From NCBI RefSeq assembly GCF_000237925.1, contig NC_031499.1:1272507-1336506 (forward strand): a stretch of 64,000 nucleotides of DNA. Direction: 5' to 3'. Made by a program: the position numbers and the translations under genes. The stretch comes from Schistosoma mansoni. Its lineage: Eukaryota; Platyhelminthes; Trematoda; Strigeidida; Schistosomatidae. The notes below the pieces were generated by a model, which saw nothing but the letters and a program-made list of their open reading frames with translations, was not told the DNA's origin and ran no database searches. Positions 1 to 11,329 of the stretch are shown here, one piece after another; position 1 is the stretch's first letter; each line of letters begins with the position of its first letter.

Positions 1-367
1 CCTCCGCCTCCACACCACCACCTCCGCTCTACACGAACACCGAATCGGTACACTCACACTGACGAGTGGAGTGGTGTGTGAGTGTGAGGTAGTTGACTGA
101 TGGATTGGTGGATTGTCGTTGTGAGATGGGTGATGGGAAGTGTGTGTCAATGAGGCGATGATGACGGTGATTGTGTGAAGTGAGTATGTGGTGTTGTATG
201 GATGTGATGACGTGAGAGTAGACGATGGTGTGTGTGGTTGTTGTTGTCGTTGCTGTTTAGGTGTGTGGGGACACAGAGTTGTGAATGCGGTGCTCACATG
301 CGACAGACTGACTGTAGGTGTGTGCATTGCCGACGTAGAGTGGGAGGACGGTGAGTATTGTTTGGTC

Positions 368-371
368 AAAA
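368..371 (-). terminator. Pol III terminator of tRNA-Lys copy 1
   Basis: Four T residues on the minus strand just downstream of the tRNA 3' end. The same run follows the other two copies at 1715-1718 and 3062-3065. Confidence 0.7.
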
Positions 372-378
372 GCCGTGG

Positions 379-451
379 CGCCCGATGGGGGGCTCGAACC
401 CCCGACCCTCAGATTAAAAGTCTGATGCTCTACCGACTGAGCTAACCGGGC
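379..451 (-). tRNA. tRNA-Lys-TTT: tRNA-Lys (anticodon UUU), array copy 1
   Basis: Read on the minus strand this is a 73-nt cloverleaf. The acceptor arm (GCCCGGT with ATCGGGC) pairs fully with one G-U, the discriminator base is G, the D arm contains TAGCTCAGTCGGTAG (A box), the anticodon loop is CTTTTAA with anticodon TTT, and the T arm contains GGTTCGAGCC (B box). There is no intron. A TTTT Pol III terminator lies about 8 nt past the 3' end (368-371). It delivers lysine to AAA/AAG codons in cytosolic translation. Confidence 0.97.
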
Positions 452-1725
452 TCGACTGGTGGGCGCCGCTTGTCACCCTCATCAAAACAACCTCACACCA
501 CACACATGCACACTCACTCAGACAACACCATCTCAATCATCATACACCCTACAACAAACACCACTTCACACTCCACACTCCACGCTCTCACACCATCGCA
601 CGAACACACACAACCAGTCAGTCAATCATGCATACATGGAGACACGTCTCTGTGCACACAAACACACACACACACACAACACACACTTGCTTCTCCATTG
701 TGAATCTATCTCGAACTACTCCGACCAACATTCAGTGTGAGGAGATGTGTCACCAGCACAAAGTGCCACCTACAGACTGTTCCATTGCAGCCATACAGGG
801 TGCACGTCACACTGTCTAACCGTATCTGTCGATCCACGACCACCTGTCTGTCTGCACCTCTGATTGTTGGTCTGTCAGTGTGTCAATGTGCGTGTGTGCG
901 TGTGTGTAGCCATTCAGTTCTCCATTTGTCGGAGTGTCGGTCTGTTTGCCATCCGAATACTGGACTGTTGTGATTATCGCCGTCCAATCTCTTCTCCCTA
1001 TCGTTCTTCTTCCTTTTCCTATCCTCCACTTACACTTCCTCTTACTCCTCACAATACTGATATCACTACTACTCCTACCGCTGCTCCCACTATTCCCACT
1101 CTTACTGATCTTCCTCTCCGACACCTACAAATCCTTCAAATCCTCCTTCTCCCAATACTACTACTAATACTAACATCATTGTGACTGATATTAAACATTA
1201 TTAATCATATTCCTACTACCATTACTACTATTTCTACTTATACTAACATTACCTATCCTCCTTCTCCGTCTCCTCATTCTCCTCCTTCTCCGAATAATTT
1301 TACGACGACTACTACTAATTTTACTACCACTACTACTCATCCTCCTCCTCCGCCTCCACAACCACCACCTCCGCTCTACACGAACACCGAATCGGTACAC
1401 TCACATTGACGAGTGGAGTGGTGTGTGAGTGTGAGGTAGTTGACTGATGGATTGGTGGATTGTCGTTGTGAGATGGGTGATGGGAAGTGTGTGTCAATGA
1501 GGCGATGATGACGGTGATTGTGTGAAGTGAGTATGTGGTGTTGTATGGATGTGATGACGTGAGAGTAGACGATGGTGTGTGTGGTTGTTGTTGTCGTTGC
1601 TGTTTAGGTGTGTGGGGACACAGAGTTGTGAATGCGGTGCTCACATGCGACAGACTGACTGTAGGTGTGTGCATTGCCGACGTAGAGTGGGAGGACGGTG
1701 AGTATTGTTTGGTCAAAAGCCGTGG

Positions 1726-1798
1726 CGCCCGATGGGGGGCTCGAACCCCCGACCCTCAGATTAAAAGTCTGATGCTCTACCGACTGAGCTAACCGGGC
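1726..1798 (-). tRNA. tRNA-Lys-TTT: tRNA-Lys (anticodon UUU), array copy 2
   Basis: Identical in sequence to copy 1 and displaced by exactly one 1,347-bp unit. A and B boxes, anticodon TTT and the downstream TTTT terminator (1715-1718) are all present, so it should be transcribed independently of its neighbours. Confidence 0.97.
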
Positions 1799-3072
1799 TC
1801 GACTGGTGGGCGCCGCTTGTCACCCTCATCAAAACAACCTCACACCACACACATGCACACTCACTCAGACAACACCATCTCAATCATCATACACCCTACA
1901 ACAAACACCACTTCACACTCCACACTCCACGCTCTCACACCATCGCACGAACACACACAACCAGTCAGTCAATCATGCATACATGGAGACACGTCTCTGT
2001 GCACACACACACACACACACACACAACACACACTTGCTTCTCCATTGTGAATCTATCTCGAACTACTCCGACCAACATTCAGTGTGAGGAGATGTGTCAC
2101 CAGCACAAAGTGCCACCTACAGACTGTTCCATTGCAGCCATACAGGGTGCACGTCACACTGTCTAACCGTATCTGTCGATCCACGACCACCTGTCTGTCT
2201 GCACCTCTGATTGTTGGTCTGTCAGTGTGTCAATGTGCGTGTGTGCGTGTGTGTAGCCATTCGGTTCTCCATTTGTCGGAGTGTCGGTCTGTTTGCCATC
2301 CGAATACTGGACTGTTGTGATTATCGCCGTCCAATCTCTTCTCCCTATCGTTCTTCTTCCTTTTCCTATCCTCCACTTACACTTCCTCTTACTCCTCACA
2401 ATACTGATATCACTACTACTCCTACCGCTGCTCCCACTATTCCCACTCTTACTGATCTTCCTCTCCGACACCTACAAATCCTTCAAATCCTCCTTCTCCC
2501 AATACTACTACTAATACTAACATCATTGTGACTGATATTAAACATTATTAATCATATTCCTACTACCATTACTACTATTTCTACTTATACTAACATTACC
2601 TATCCTCCTTCTCCGTCTCCTCATTCTCCTCCTTCTCCGAATAATTTTACGACGACTACTACTAATTTTACTACCACTACTACTCATCCTCCTCCTCCGC
2701 CTCCACAACCACCACCTCCGCTCTACACGAACACCGAATCGGTACACTCACATTGACGAGTGGAGTGGTGTGTGAGTGTGAGGTAGTCGACTGATGGATT
2801 GGTGGATTGTCGTTGTGAGATGGGTGATGGGAAGTGTGTGTCAATGAGGCGATGATGACGGTGATTGTGTGAAGTGAGTATGTGGTGTTGTATGGATGTG
2901 ATGACGTGAGAGTAGACGATGGTGTGTGTGGTTGTTGTTGTCGTTGCTGTTTAGGTGTGTGGGGACACAGAGTTGTGAATGCGGTGCTCACATGCGACAG
3001 ACTGACTGTAGGTGTGTGCATTGCCGACGTAGAGTGGGAGGACGGTGAGTATTGTTTGGTCAAAAGCCGTGG

Positions 3073-3145
3073 CGCCCGATGGGGGGCTCGAACCCCCGAC
3101 CCTCAGATTAAAAGTCTGATGCTCTACCGACTGAGCTAACCGGGC
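3073..3145 (-). tRNA. tRNA-Lys-TTT: tRNA-Lys (anticodon UUU), array copy 3
   Basis: Third identical copy, with terminator at 3062-3065. Its repeat unit is cut short about 490 bp to the right by the array boundary, but the tRNA and its flanks are intact. Confidence 0.97.
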
Positions 3146-3635
3146 TCGACTGGTGGGCGCCGCTTGTCACCCTCATCAAAACAACCTCACACCACACACA
3201 TGCACACTCACTCAGACAACACCATCTCAATCATCATACACCCTACAACAAACACCACTTCACACTCCACACTCCACGCTCTCACACCATCGCACGAACA
3301 CACACAACCAGTCAGTCAATCATGCACACATGGAGACACGTCTCTGTGCACACACACACACACACTCACACAACACACACTTGCTTCTCCATTGTGAATC
3401 TATCTCGAACTACTCCGACCAACATTCAGTGTGAGGAGATGTGTCACCAGCACAAAGTGCCACCTACAGACTGTTCCATTGCAGCCATACAGGGTGCACG
3501 TCACACTGTCTAACCGTATCTGTCGATCCACGACCACCTGTCTGTCTGCACCTCTGATTGTTGGTCTGTCAGTGTGTCAGTGTGCGTGTGTGCGTGTGTG
3601 TAGCGATTCGGTTCTCCATTTGTCGGAGTTTCGGT

Positions 3636-3745
3636 CAGTATCACAGCTCATATACAAATCAAGTGACTTATGCGGCCCTTATTTATTCGATGCCCCTTTG
3701 TACCAAAATTTATGTGTTCAAATACATGAATAAATACTTTAGAAT
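3636..3745 (+). repeat. 3'-end fragment of the 520-bp A-tailed retroposon family, at the array edge
   Basis: Starts with the element's internal GTATCACAGC motif, continues through the diverged copy of its ...TTGTACCAA-ATTTATGTG... 3' region and ends in an ATGAATAAATA tail. Full copies lie at 11330, 47372, 50841 and 58829. The tandem array stops exactly where this fragment begins. Confidence 0.75.
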
Positions 3746-6419
3746 AAAGACATAGTGTTTTATGTATTCTAATTCACTTTACATTTTCTAAACTGAAGGG
3801 AATATTTACAGACATTTTGTTAAAGAGCGAAATATCAAATAACAACGTACGATTAATGAAAAATTGAAAATCACTTATTTTAAAATACTTTTGTTACAAT
3901 CAAATCAGACATGATTTAAATTGTAGGGGTAGTGAAATGTCACTGAGCACCAGTGAGATCATCTGGCAGTTGGGTCACTGAATATCGAACAAATCCTCGA
4001 TCTCTGTTTATGTCAAGGACAACCAACGTGCACCAGTTAATCATACACCATGGACTGGCCCATACGGTGGTGGTCTCACTGTCTTCTTTGTACTCATTCT
4101 TACCAATATATTTACGTATTAACGTTCTTTGTATCGTACGGTCTTCAAAGCAGCCATGGTAGTTTGATACATTGATGGCGTAATCCACTATAGGTGCTGA
4201 CCGCGAGGTGTGACTTCGAAGTTAGCTGATTTGTCACACCATTCCCGTCTAACTCGAGTAGGCCCCCAGTCATTCGATATAGATCATCAATGTTGATGGT
4301 CTACAAAATAAATGACCGTAGATTTCATCAACTCATTGGTCTACTAAAAGTGAGCATTGTTCATTAAACGAAATTTGTACAAACAGATTTCCACATAATT
4401 CTTTTGAAGTTATTAGTTATCTGAACTACAATCATAACAATATAAACAATATAAACAGAGATGGATGCCGGCTAGCAACCAATGCAAAAAATATGTTACA
4501 AATTATCAAGTAAATGTTAGCCAGTTGCAAATAAATCTCTCAATTTGGCTTAATAAGGGTACTTTTAGTTGTAATTACCCATTCTGGTGGGGTTATGTCA
4601 AAAAATAATCGATGACATTATGATTATCATGAACAACTGATAGCTATTCTTGAATGTCTACTCCAAAAGTAAGACGATGAGTGAGGGATAATTGAGGGTT
4701 TGGGTTTCGACTAAAAAATGAATACAAGGATATGAACATGCATACTATGAATGTCGTTCTTTCGGTGTTTGTAGCAATATTGTTCTCTTTCTGACTGTTA
4801 CTCAGTTTGCATGCCATTTTGGCTAACTGTATCTCACCCTTAATGTATGTATGCATGCATATGTCAATTTACTTCTTTATCAGTCTATCTATCTAGATTT
4901 CATTGTCTTCTTCTCTCCATTTCACAATTTTCTCCGTTCAACTCTATCTTACCTACTGTATGGATGGCTGACTGTCTAACCGGATAATTCCAGAACCTGT
5001 ATAAACCACGCCATCATCTCAAATTAATATACACATATTGAAACAGTTAATTAAAATTCCCAAACTGTGATTCACTGACTGACTACATCATAATTCATTT
5101 GCATCATAAGTAAAACTTCGGAAGAGTACATGGAATTCATTTCCCATATAAATATATCCTGTTGTTTTCACGTAAGTTTTCCACATTGTTAAAATCCAGA
5201 AGGGATGAGCTTGCGAGAATCCAAGCATAAGCCTTTCTGTGTAAAGTCTACATTGCTATTTGCATCACAGCATTTGAAATGGTAAAATACATTACGACCC
5301 CTTTCTTCCATTATTTATATGCAATTCTCTATGTTAGTGATAGATTAATTGAGAAGGTAAATTGTTACCAGACGGCTATAAAATCCGTTTAACAAATTTA
5401 TTTTCGTCTACTCTTAAAAATGTTACGAGTCCCGTCACTTTAAATCAAGTCCTGAGCAGATGACTTTTCTACCAACCATCATTGAGCTTGTCTTGTTTTG
5501 TATCCGCACTCATAAACCCTTACAAACTTATTTAGAAATCCGTTATAAAGTAGTGTTTTTTTTCTCCATTTTCCTCTCACAATATCCTCGGGAGATTTAA
5601 GTCTTATTATTATCTTACGGCATTTGACATGACTTGTTTTGGAGCTAGGGCAGTGTATATATTTTCCAGTTAATAAATCCTTTTAAAATAGATTTCCTTT
5701 AATAGAAGTATCCGACGTTTTAAAGAGGGGGAGATCGATAAATCCCAAAGTATTTTCCTCTTCTTATTGCCAAGTGAACCAATATTTAAAAGTATCCTAT
5801 CAAAGTTTTTCAGAAGCATATGTCTAATATCTCTTTTATTGTACAATAAGCAAGTTATTTGCAATGATAATGGTAATATTTAAGCCAATGCAACATAACC
5901 TATTTATGCCAACAATCTTATTCTGATAAATAAATATTGGCCAAGGAGAGATTCTACAGCAACTTTGTTTATCTACAAAATATGCTTTTAAATATAATAT
6001 CTCAGGAATGGCTTCTTCAACCTCTCTACTGAAACTGATGAATCTATTTTCCGTTTAATAGTTCCTCGCATATGTAACTAACTACATCTTTGGACATTAA
6101 TATTATGATTAAAGTAAAAATAAATTTTTTTGAGCAAAGTCGTGATAACAACTGATGGGGAATAATATGGTTGCCAAAAGATCGAGATTTGCCATCGAAG
6201 ATAAGCAGGATACGCCTTCTGGGATTATATGGTTAAGTTTATGAACACCCCCAGACGTTAGAATCTTCAAGAACAGTTCCCGGTCATGGTTCTGTTAAAG
6301 TAAATGAGACACTTATGGTTTCCGTTTTCTGCCAAGTGAAATACATCAAAGTGCAGTGTCGGAAGACCCTCTCTTTTAGAGAAGACAATGAAATTTCCAT
6401 CCACTGCATCCGAACATCA
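3746..6419. other. Intergenic, AT-rich; no gene recognised
   Basis: No convincing coding region or RNA gene. A minus-strand frame at 3940-4188 (with residues WASPWCMINWCTLVVLDINRD) has the texture of a retroelement remnant rather than a host gene, but I cannot assign it. The rest has short, stop-ridden frames. Confidence 0.5.
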
Positions 6420-6560
6420 TTTCGCCTAGAAGTCAAGAGTTCATGTGCGAGATCGTTAGGTCCTGGGATCATGTATGCGCGCGGCTGAGGAGTCCCATGC
6501 TGGGACGAAACGCCATCCAGTGCTTCCAGGTTTCCCATGGTGGTCTACTTTTGACTGACT
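6420..6560 (+). repeat. Diverged hammerhead SINE (type 2), 3' half
   Basis: Contains the tRNA-derived AGGTCCTGGG remnant, the hammerhead segment (about 6479-6525) and the family tail CTTCCAGGTTTCCCATGG followed by TGGTCTA. The hammerhead core CTGAGGA (6485-6491) and GAAA are intact, stem II is a perfect 5-bp GTCCC/GGGAC, and stem I pairs at 5 of 6 positions. Stem III is weak (ACGCCAT), so activity is doubtful. Confidence 0.75.
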
Positions 6561-7862
6561 AATGAATTTAACTATAAAATTCTAGTTCAACGATTATTTA
6601 CTACTTGTTATTAGTAAGTAGTTTAGGTAAACTCGACTATTTTGTAGGCTTACATCCTGTTTCTTAAGATATTCCTTCAACCCCATGTACCAATTAAACC
6701 AGTTTACATAGGTCCATATTAGTGTGCCACTTGAAAATGCATTTCTTCTCACCAATGAACGTTTCTGTGCCTTTCGGCCTTTGGAAAGTTATTAATCCCG
6801 GACAAATTAGCCATTCTCAGAAAGCAGCCCTTAATTCATATACGATTCTGCTAACATTTTCGATTGACAGTTTTATGATGCATTTTCCATTCTTATCTAC
6901 ACCTAGACCATTCATACGATGTTTTAATCAAATAAAACCGAGTCACCTGAGTGTTATCATATCAAAATTACTACAGGGATCTAAAGCATCATGTAATGAA
7001 TATTTCCCTTATGAAGATACTTACATTCGGCACTTTGTCTACGGTCAAGTGTAACCTGATCATCAGTTAGGATACACACAAACGATATGCAAACTTAGTG
7101 TGAGGAAATGTAATCTATCCTTTTGTTTGGCTAAAAACTGTTTTATAAGACTATAATGCCTCAATTAAGTTCGAGGAATGACTATAAAACACATCTGACA
7201 CACAAATACAGACTTTCGTACCCTGAGAATGTGACTTATATATTCGATGTCATCAGAAAGATTATTTTCAGATAATTTCCAATTAAGCTCCTAACTGAAT
7301 ATATGAGAAGTAATTGGCATTTTGGACTCGCGAATAAACTGCTTACTTAATTTTATTCAGGTATGATGTGTTATTTATTAAAGTGACAAATGCCCAGACT
7401 GATTTTCTTCAGATTCATTTAATTGTGTTGATACTCTCGTAACACTAATTCAGACTACAATTTTAATGAAACTAAACCAGCAGTTAACCTGGTGATTGAT
7501 TTTCTGAAAGAATATGAAAGAAAGGAACTGTTTAGGTTGTCACTGTCGATTTTTTACGAGATATCTGGAATCTAGATGTTGAATACTAATCACTTCTACG
7601 AATGATGATCATTGTAAGAATTTGTCTAATGTTCATGCAGCAATTCGGAAGACCATTCCGGTCTCTCACATTCTCCGGACGTTCCATGTACCTATAAAAT
7701 TGTTACTCTGGTTGTTAGAAGGTGCATCGGCCACATGACTTCCGAAGGAACTCGGCTTTCATCATGAGACGTCATAATTATTCCTTTATCTCCTAGGGCA
7801 GAGTTTAAATGGTTTGAATAAATTTTTCTGGTTAGAGTATTTTTAGCGAGTTGGTTTTCTAC
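6561..7862. other. Intergenic; no gene recognised
   Basis: The longest frame (6722-7054, 110 codons) shows no family motif, no codon texture like the real exons here and no splice context, so I do not call it a gene. Confidence 0.45.
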
Positions 7863-7955
7863 GGGATGGGGTCGCTAACCCCATGCCCAACCCTCCTGCT
7901 TTACCCGGGCCTGGGACCGGCAGTAGCCCCCGGAGGAGCTACAGGCGGAGTTATT
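7863..7955. repeat. GC-rich repeat fragment
   Basis: A sharply GC-rich block with ACCCCATGCCCAACCCTCCT and CCGGCAGTAGCCCCCGGAGG inside very AT-rich surroundings. It resembles the 5' region of schistosome non-LTR elements as I remember them, but I cannot name the element. There is no coding content. Confidence 0.4.
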
Positions 7956-8780
7956 TTAAGCTACACTAGTGATTAGTCACTCGGAATAAACTTGTTCAGT
8001 GTCCATTTATCTAAGTCTGCATCTTAGTTACTAACTGCAGTGATCAATAATGAACCCAGATTCAAAACAAAGATTATTCCGTTGAATTATCCATAACATC
8101 TGTCCAGTATGTAATATCAGAAAATATCATCGCAGGCTTGGATGTAGTTTCATTGTGTACGATGACGAATTAAAATTGGGAAAGATTTATAGGTTAATTA
8201 GTCGATTGTTTGAACAATTTCACATGTGGTTCGTGCTAAGACCCAAATTACATGACCATAAACATTAATGAATAATATACTCATCTCTGTAGATATAGGA
8301 TCTCTTAAAAATGAACATGGAATGTCATTTACAGCTTTGAATCATCGTATTCACATATACTCAGCCAATTGACTGATCCTTTCCCATTCAACTACACGAG
8401 GTAGAAACCCTGTAGAGACGGATTATTTGGACTTAATTTATAAACAATTTCTATTATTAGCCATATCTCTCATAATTTTAGTCAATCTATATACAATGCT
8501 CGTTATTGACTGTAAAGTTTTGTTTAAATCGTTATGTTTAATTTCTCGTGTTAATACATGTCTTACAGATTATCGTTCAACATAATGATCCTCTCATTTC
8601 GTTTTCACAAATGAATGGACGTTCCTAATACGCAGCGTACATTTACAAGCTATTCACTGTAGATACGTATTAGGAAGACTAACAATCGAGATAGCTACTG
8701 AGGTCCGAAACCTTGAATATCATCGGTAAGTGAATAAATGAAAACAATAATAATGATCATAATAATAATACATTTTTTTT
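7956..8780. other. Intergenic, AT-rich; nothing recognised
   Basis: Only short frames and simple-sequence ATA runs (about 8755-8770). Confidence 0.4.
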
Positions 8781-8922
8781 CAGAAGGGGTTTTGTGGAGA
8801 TTTCAGTATGTTTCATAGTTAAAATCATGAGTCCCACAACAGGACGAAACGGTCGTCCATTGCTTCCAGGTTTTCCATTGTGGTCTAGCTTCAATTGACT
8901 AATGATTTCAACTATGAAAAAT
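8781..8922. mobile_element. Fold-back hammerhead SINE (type 2)
   Basis: Left arm: the inverted 3' tail starting CAGAAGGGGTTTTGTGGAG. At the shared motif GAGTC (about 8829-8833) it switches to the sense strand at the hammerhead stem II (CCCACAACAGGAC, GAAAC) and runs through the normal tail ATTTCAACTATGAAAAATA. The upstream half of the ribozyme (CTGANGA) is missing, so it cannot be active. I found no clear target-site duplication. Confidence 0.8.
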
Positions 8923-10036
8923 ATATTTATTTAATGTGAGCAACAGTGTGACCAAGATATTCACTTAAGTTAGAAAAAGCTCAGGCTCAGTATTAAATTG
9001 TAGTCTACCCAAAATAAAAAAATTATAACAGTTTCCGGAAAACGTACATATAGATGAATGCAAATAGCCAATAAACATTGAGAAACAATTAGTAACAGTT
9101 ATAGAATGGGTCCAAAAATAACTCTGACGTCAGAAGGTAGGTGAGAAGTTGTATGCAATCTCAACGAAAATTGACTGGCACACATTTACCTAACCTGATA
9201 GGTTTCCAACATTTGACAGATAGTTTAAATACGTGTATATGTATCTTTTCGAATAAACATGTACAGATTGTATGGTGTGGTGCTGTATATAATTACTGAA
9301 TATATATACATATATATAATTTTACTAAATTCAATAGCGCAGTGCTGTTTTCAATCAGTCATTGTGACTGAGATGAATCATGTTTATACAACTGAAATTG
9401 GTCCACATGAACCGTTGATTATTTTGCAAGTTTCACAAACGTGACTAAGCTTACGAAGGTGCTGTTTATAGTTGAAAATGTTTAACTATCTGCTTTATCA
9501 CAAATCCTGACATGCCAAATTTGGGAGCTGTTGTTTACAATATAGTTGAGGTTCTTCATTTGATAGATTCCATTGAATTTCACGGACTACAGTGTTTTCA
9601 ATCAGCCGCTTAGCTCAAAATGTAACTGATACTTATACATTCACATTCTAGGGATCATGAGCTTAATCCTCAAAAAACCGTGATCCGGTCATCAATAATC
9701 ACCTGTAAAAAAAGATTTTAACAAAAATATATTTTCAAATCAATGGACAGAAATTTCAGAATAGAAAGCGTAGAAAGTTCAAGATCATGTTGTCACTGTT
9801 AGAGTTGTAAGTAACTATCCATACTGTCATCTACAGCTTAATATTCTATGTAATTGTATGAGTCCAGAAATTAACTCTGACGACGGAAGGCGGGTTACAA
9901 ACTGATTGGTAGCCTTCTGAATGGATAGTATCTACTTGTGTGTTAGCCACAGTTAAAATGAAGGAACTGTAAAAACCATAAACATAATATTTGAAGTTCA
10001 ATCTTAAAACCTGAAATTATTAAGAGAAATTAATAG
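8923..10036. other. Intergenic, AT-rich; nothing recognised
   Basis: A 61-codon frame at 9259-9444 lies in TA-rich simple sequence and is not gene-like. No RNA gene seen. Confidence 0.4.
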
Positions 10037-10253
10037 AATAACAATTATCAGAAGGAGTTTTTTGTGGAGATTTAGTATTTTCATAGTTGAAAGCGTGAGT
10101 CAATTGAAGCTAGACCACCAGGGAAGACCTGGAAGCACTGGACGGCCGTTTCGTCCTATTGGTTGGAGTTAGACATAAACAGCATCGGGTGCCGGCTCAG
10201 TGGTCTATCGGTTAAGTGCTTTGGCGCTTTCAACTATGAGAATAACAATTATC
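10037..10253 (-). mobile_element. Fold-back hammerhead SINE (type 2) with 13-bp target-site duplication
   Basis: AATAACAATTATC occurs at both 10037-10049 and 10241-10253, so everything between them entered as one unit. On the minus strand the sense 3' part (half ribozyme plus tail) is preceded by an inverted 5' segment carrying the tRNA-like head (GGTCTATCGGTTAAGTGC on the plus strand, about 10202-10219). The far end of the inverted segment (CGCTTTCAACTATGA) matches a variant found in this copy's own tail, so both arms came from one template. Confidence 0.85.
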
Positions 10254-10654
10254 TTCGAAGTATCCGACGTTGTAAATGATGAAATTAGCAAACCAAGAAA
10301 TTATCATTAGTAATACGGAGGTTATGGCACTTGGAATTGTTCTGTTACATTTAGGATTATCTCACACATATGTAGGAATAATGAAACAAACTGATTGTTT
10401 GATAGTAAATAAAAAAACAAATTTGAAGGGAATTCTTGACCAGACTATTTTAAAGTATTGGCCATAAACGACTTTTAGCCAATCAGGAAACAGTATTCAA
10501 TCATAACAGAATCTGGAATATAACAGTAGGTAAATTACTGTGATGGTTTAGTTAACTTAGTTAACTGAAACCTGGTCCACTACTCACCGTAAACTCGAAA
10601 CAATGGGTGATAAAGAATCTCATCCATATGACTAAGAAAATCTGTCTTAAGAGT
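10254..10654. other. Intergenic; nothing recognised
   Basis: AT-rich; the 63-codon frame at 10276-10467 shows no family resemblance. Confidence 0.35.
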
Positions 10655-10785
10655 CTTTATTTACTTATTTATTTAGACAAACAAACGTTGGTACAATGAG
10701 GCGCCAAGTATATATGCGCCATACTTCGTCATTCTATGTGTGTGAGGACTGGAATACTGCCCGGGTACCTAAACGGAGGTATATA
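10655..10785 (-). repeat. 520-bp retroposon family, diverged 3' fragment
   Basis: Has the TTTATTTAGACA... tail side, TTGGTACAATGAGGCGCCA, TATATATGCGCCATA and GCCCGGGTACC motifs in family order. It breaks off after the GCCCGGG motif. Confidence 0.7.
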
Positions 10786-11329
10786 TATACTTTCTTATTT
10801 TTAACTGTTTTTGGCCAGGTGATAAGACTAGCTGTTCGGCACACAGGAGTAGGTGCATGACAGCCCGACCTAACACATGACTGGAACTGAACTATTCTCT
10901 CTAACAAATGACTAAGGTTGACCTATAATTAACTTTACAAATTTGAAGATACAGAATATAGAAGGTATATTTTCTTTATATAAGAACATGTCTTGTATAC
11001 AGCCTATTAGATGGCCCTAATGACCTTTGACCTTATTTTACTGCACCGATTAGATTCTATTCGATGTATATGACATGACAAACACAACACTTAAGTGATG
11101 GAGCTAGTTTACTCAAAGCAATAATTAACGAGACAAACAAAATCATGTTTGATCAATGATCATTCAAAATATAACTTATCATGACAGCTATGCGAGGTAG
11201 ATTATTTTGCACGGATTATCTATCGAGAACTAAGAAGTAAAACAGTTTTAATTCACGGTACATTTGTCTCAGAACCGAATACTGAGCCAGGCTTATTTTT
11301 ATACTCTTGCTAGTGACTAACAAGTTTTT
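10786..11329. other. Intergenic; nothing recognised
   Basis: AT-rich, short frames only. Confidence 0.35.

Larger units (their letters stand above)
1..3635. repeat. Tandem array of a 1,347-bp unit, about 2.7 copies
   Basis: The same sequence recurs with an exact 1,347-bp period and only a handful of base differences between units. The array enters from the left edge and ends abruptly near 3635, in the middle of the third unit. Each unit holds one tRNA-Lys gene on the minus strand, a CA/TG microsatellite (about 651-685 in unit 1, with different lengths in each unit) and a long pyrimidine-rich stretch (about 985-1180 and 1250-1375) of short CTT, CTC and ACT motifs. The open frames in it (Arg-rich on one strand, Leu/Pro-rich on the other) are by-products of this composition and not genes. 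Near-identity suggests recent homogenisation; the true copy number is probably larger than shown. Confidence 0.95.

Noticed and set aside
1191-1400. Arg-rich minus-strand frame resembling a protamine or SR-like peptide
   Set aside because: It is the complement of the CTT/CTC pyrimidine block and occurs in overlapping frames; no start or splice context.
1-3635. Possibility that the regular tandem array is CRISPR-like or a satellite without genes
   Set aside because: The period is 1,347 bp with no short repeat-spacer pattern, and each unit contains a foldable tRNA-Lys with Pol III signals.
188-3755. Many 60-127 codon frames in the tRNA array, repeated in each unit
   Set aside because: They track the CA microsatellite, the pyrimidine block and the tRNA itself on both strands, with no domain, and are explained by composition.
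6722-7054. 110-codon frame as a candidate gene
   Set aside because: No family motif, no neighbouring exons, and codon texture like the AT-rich background.
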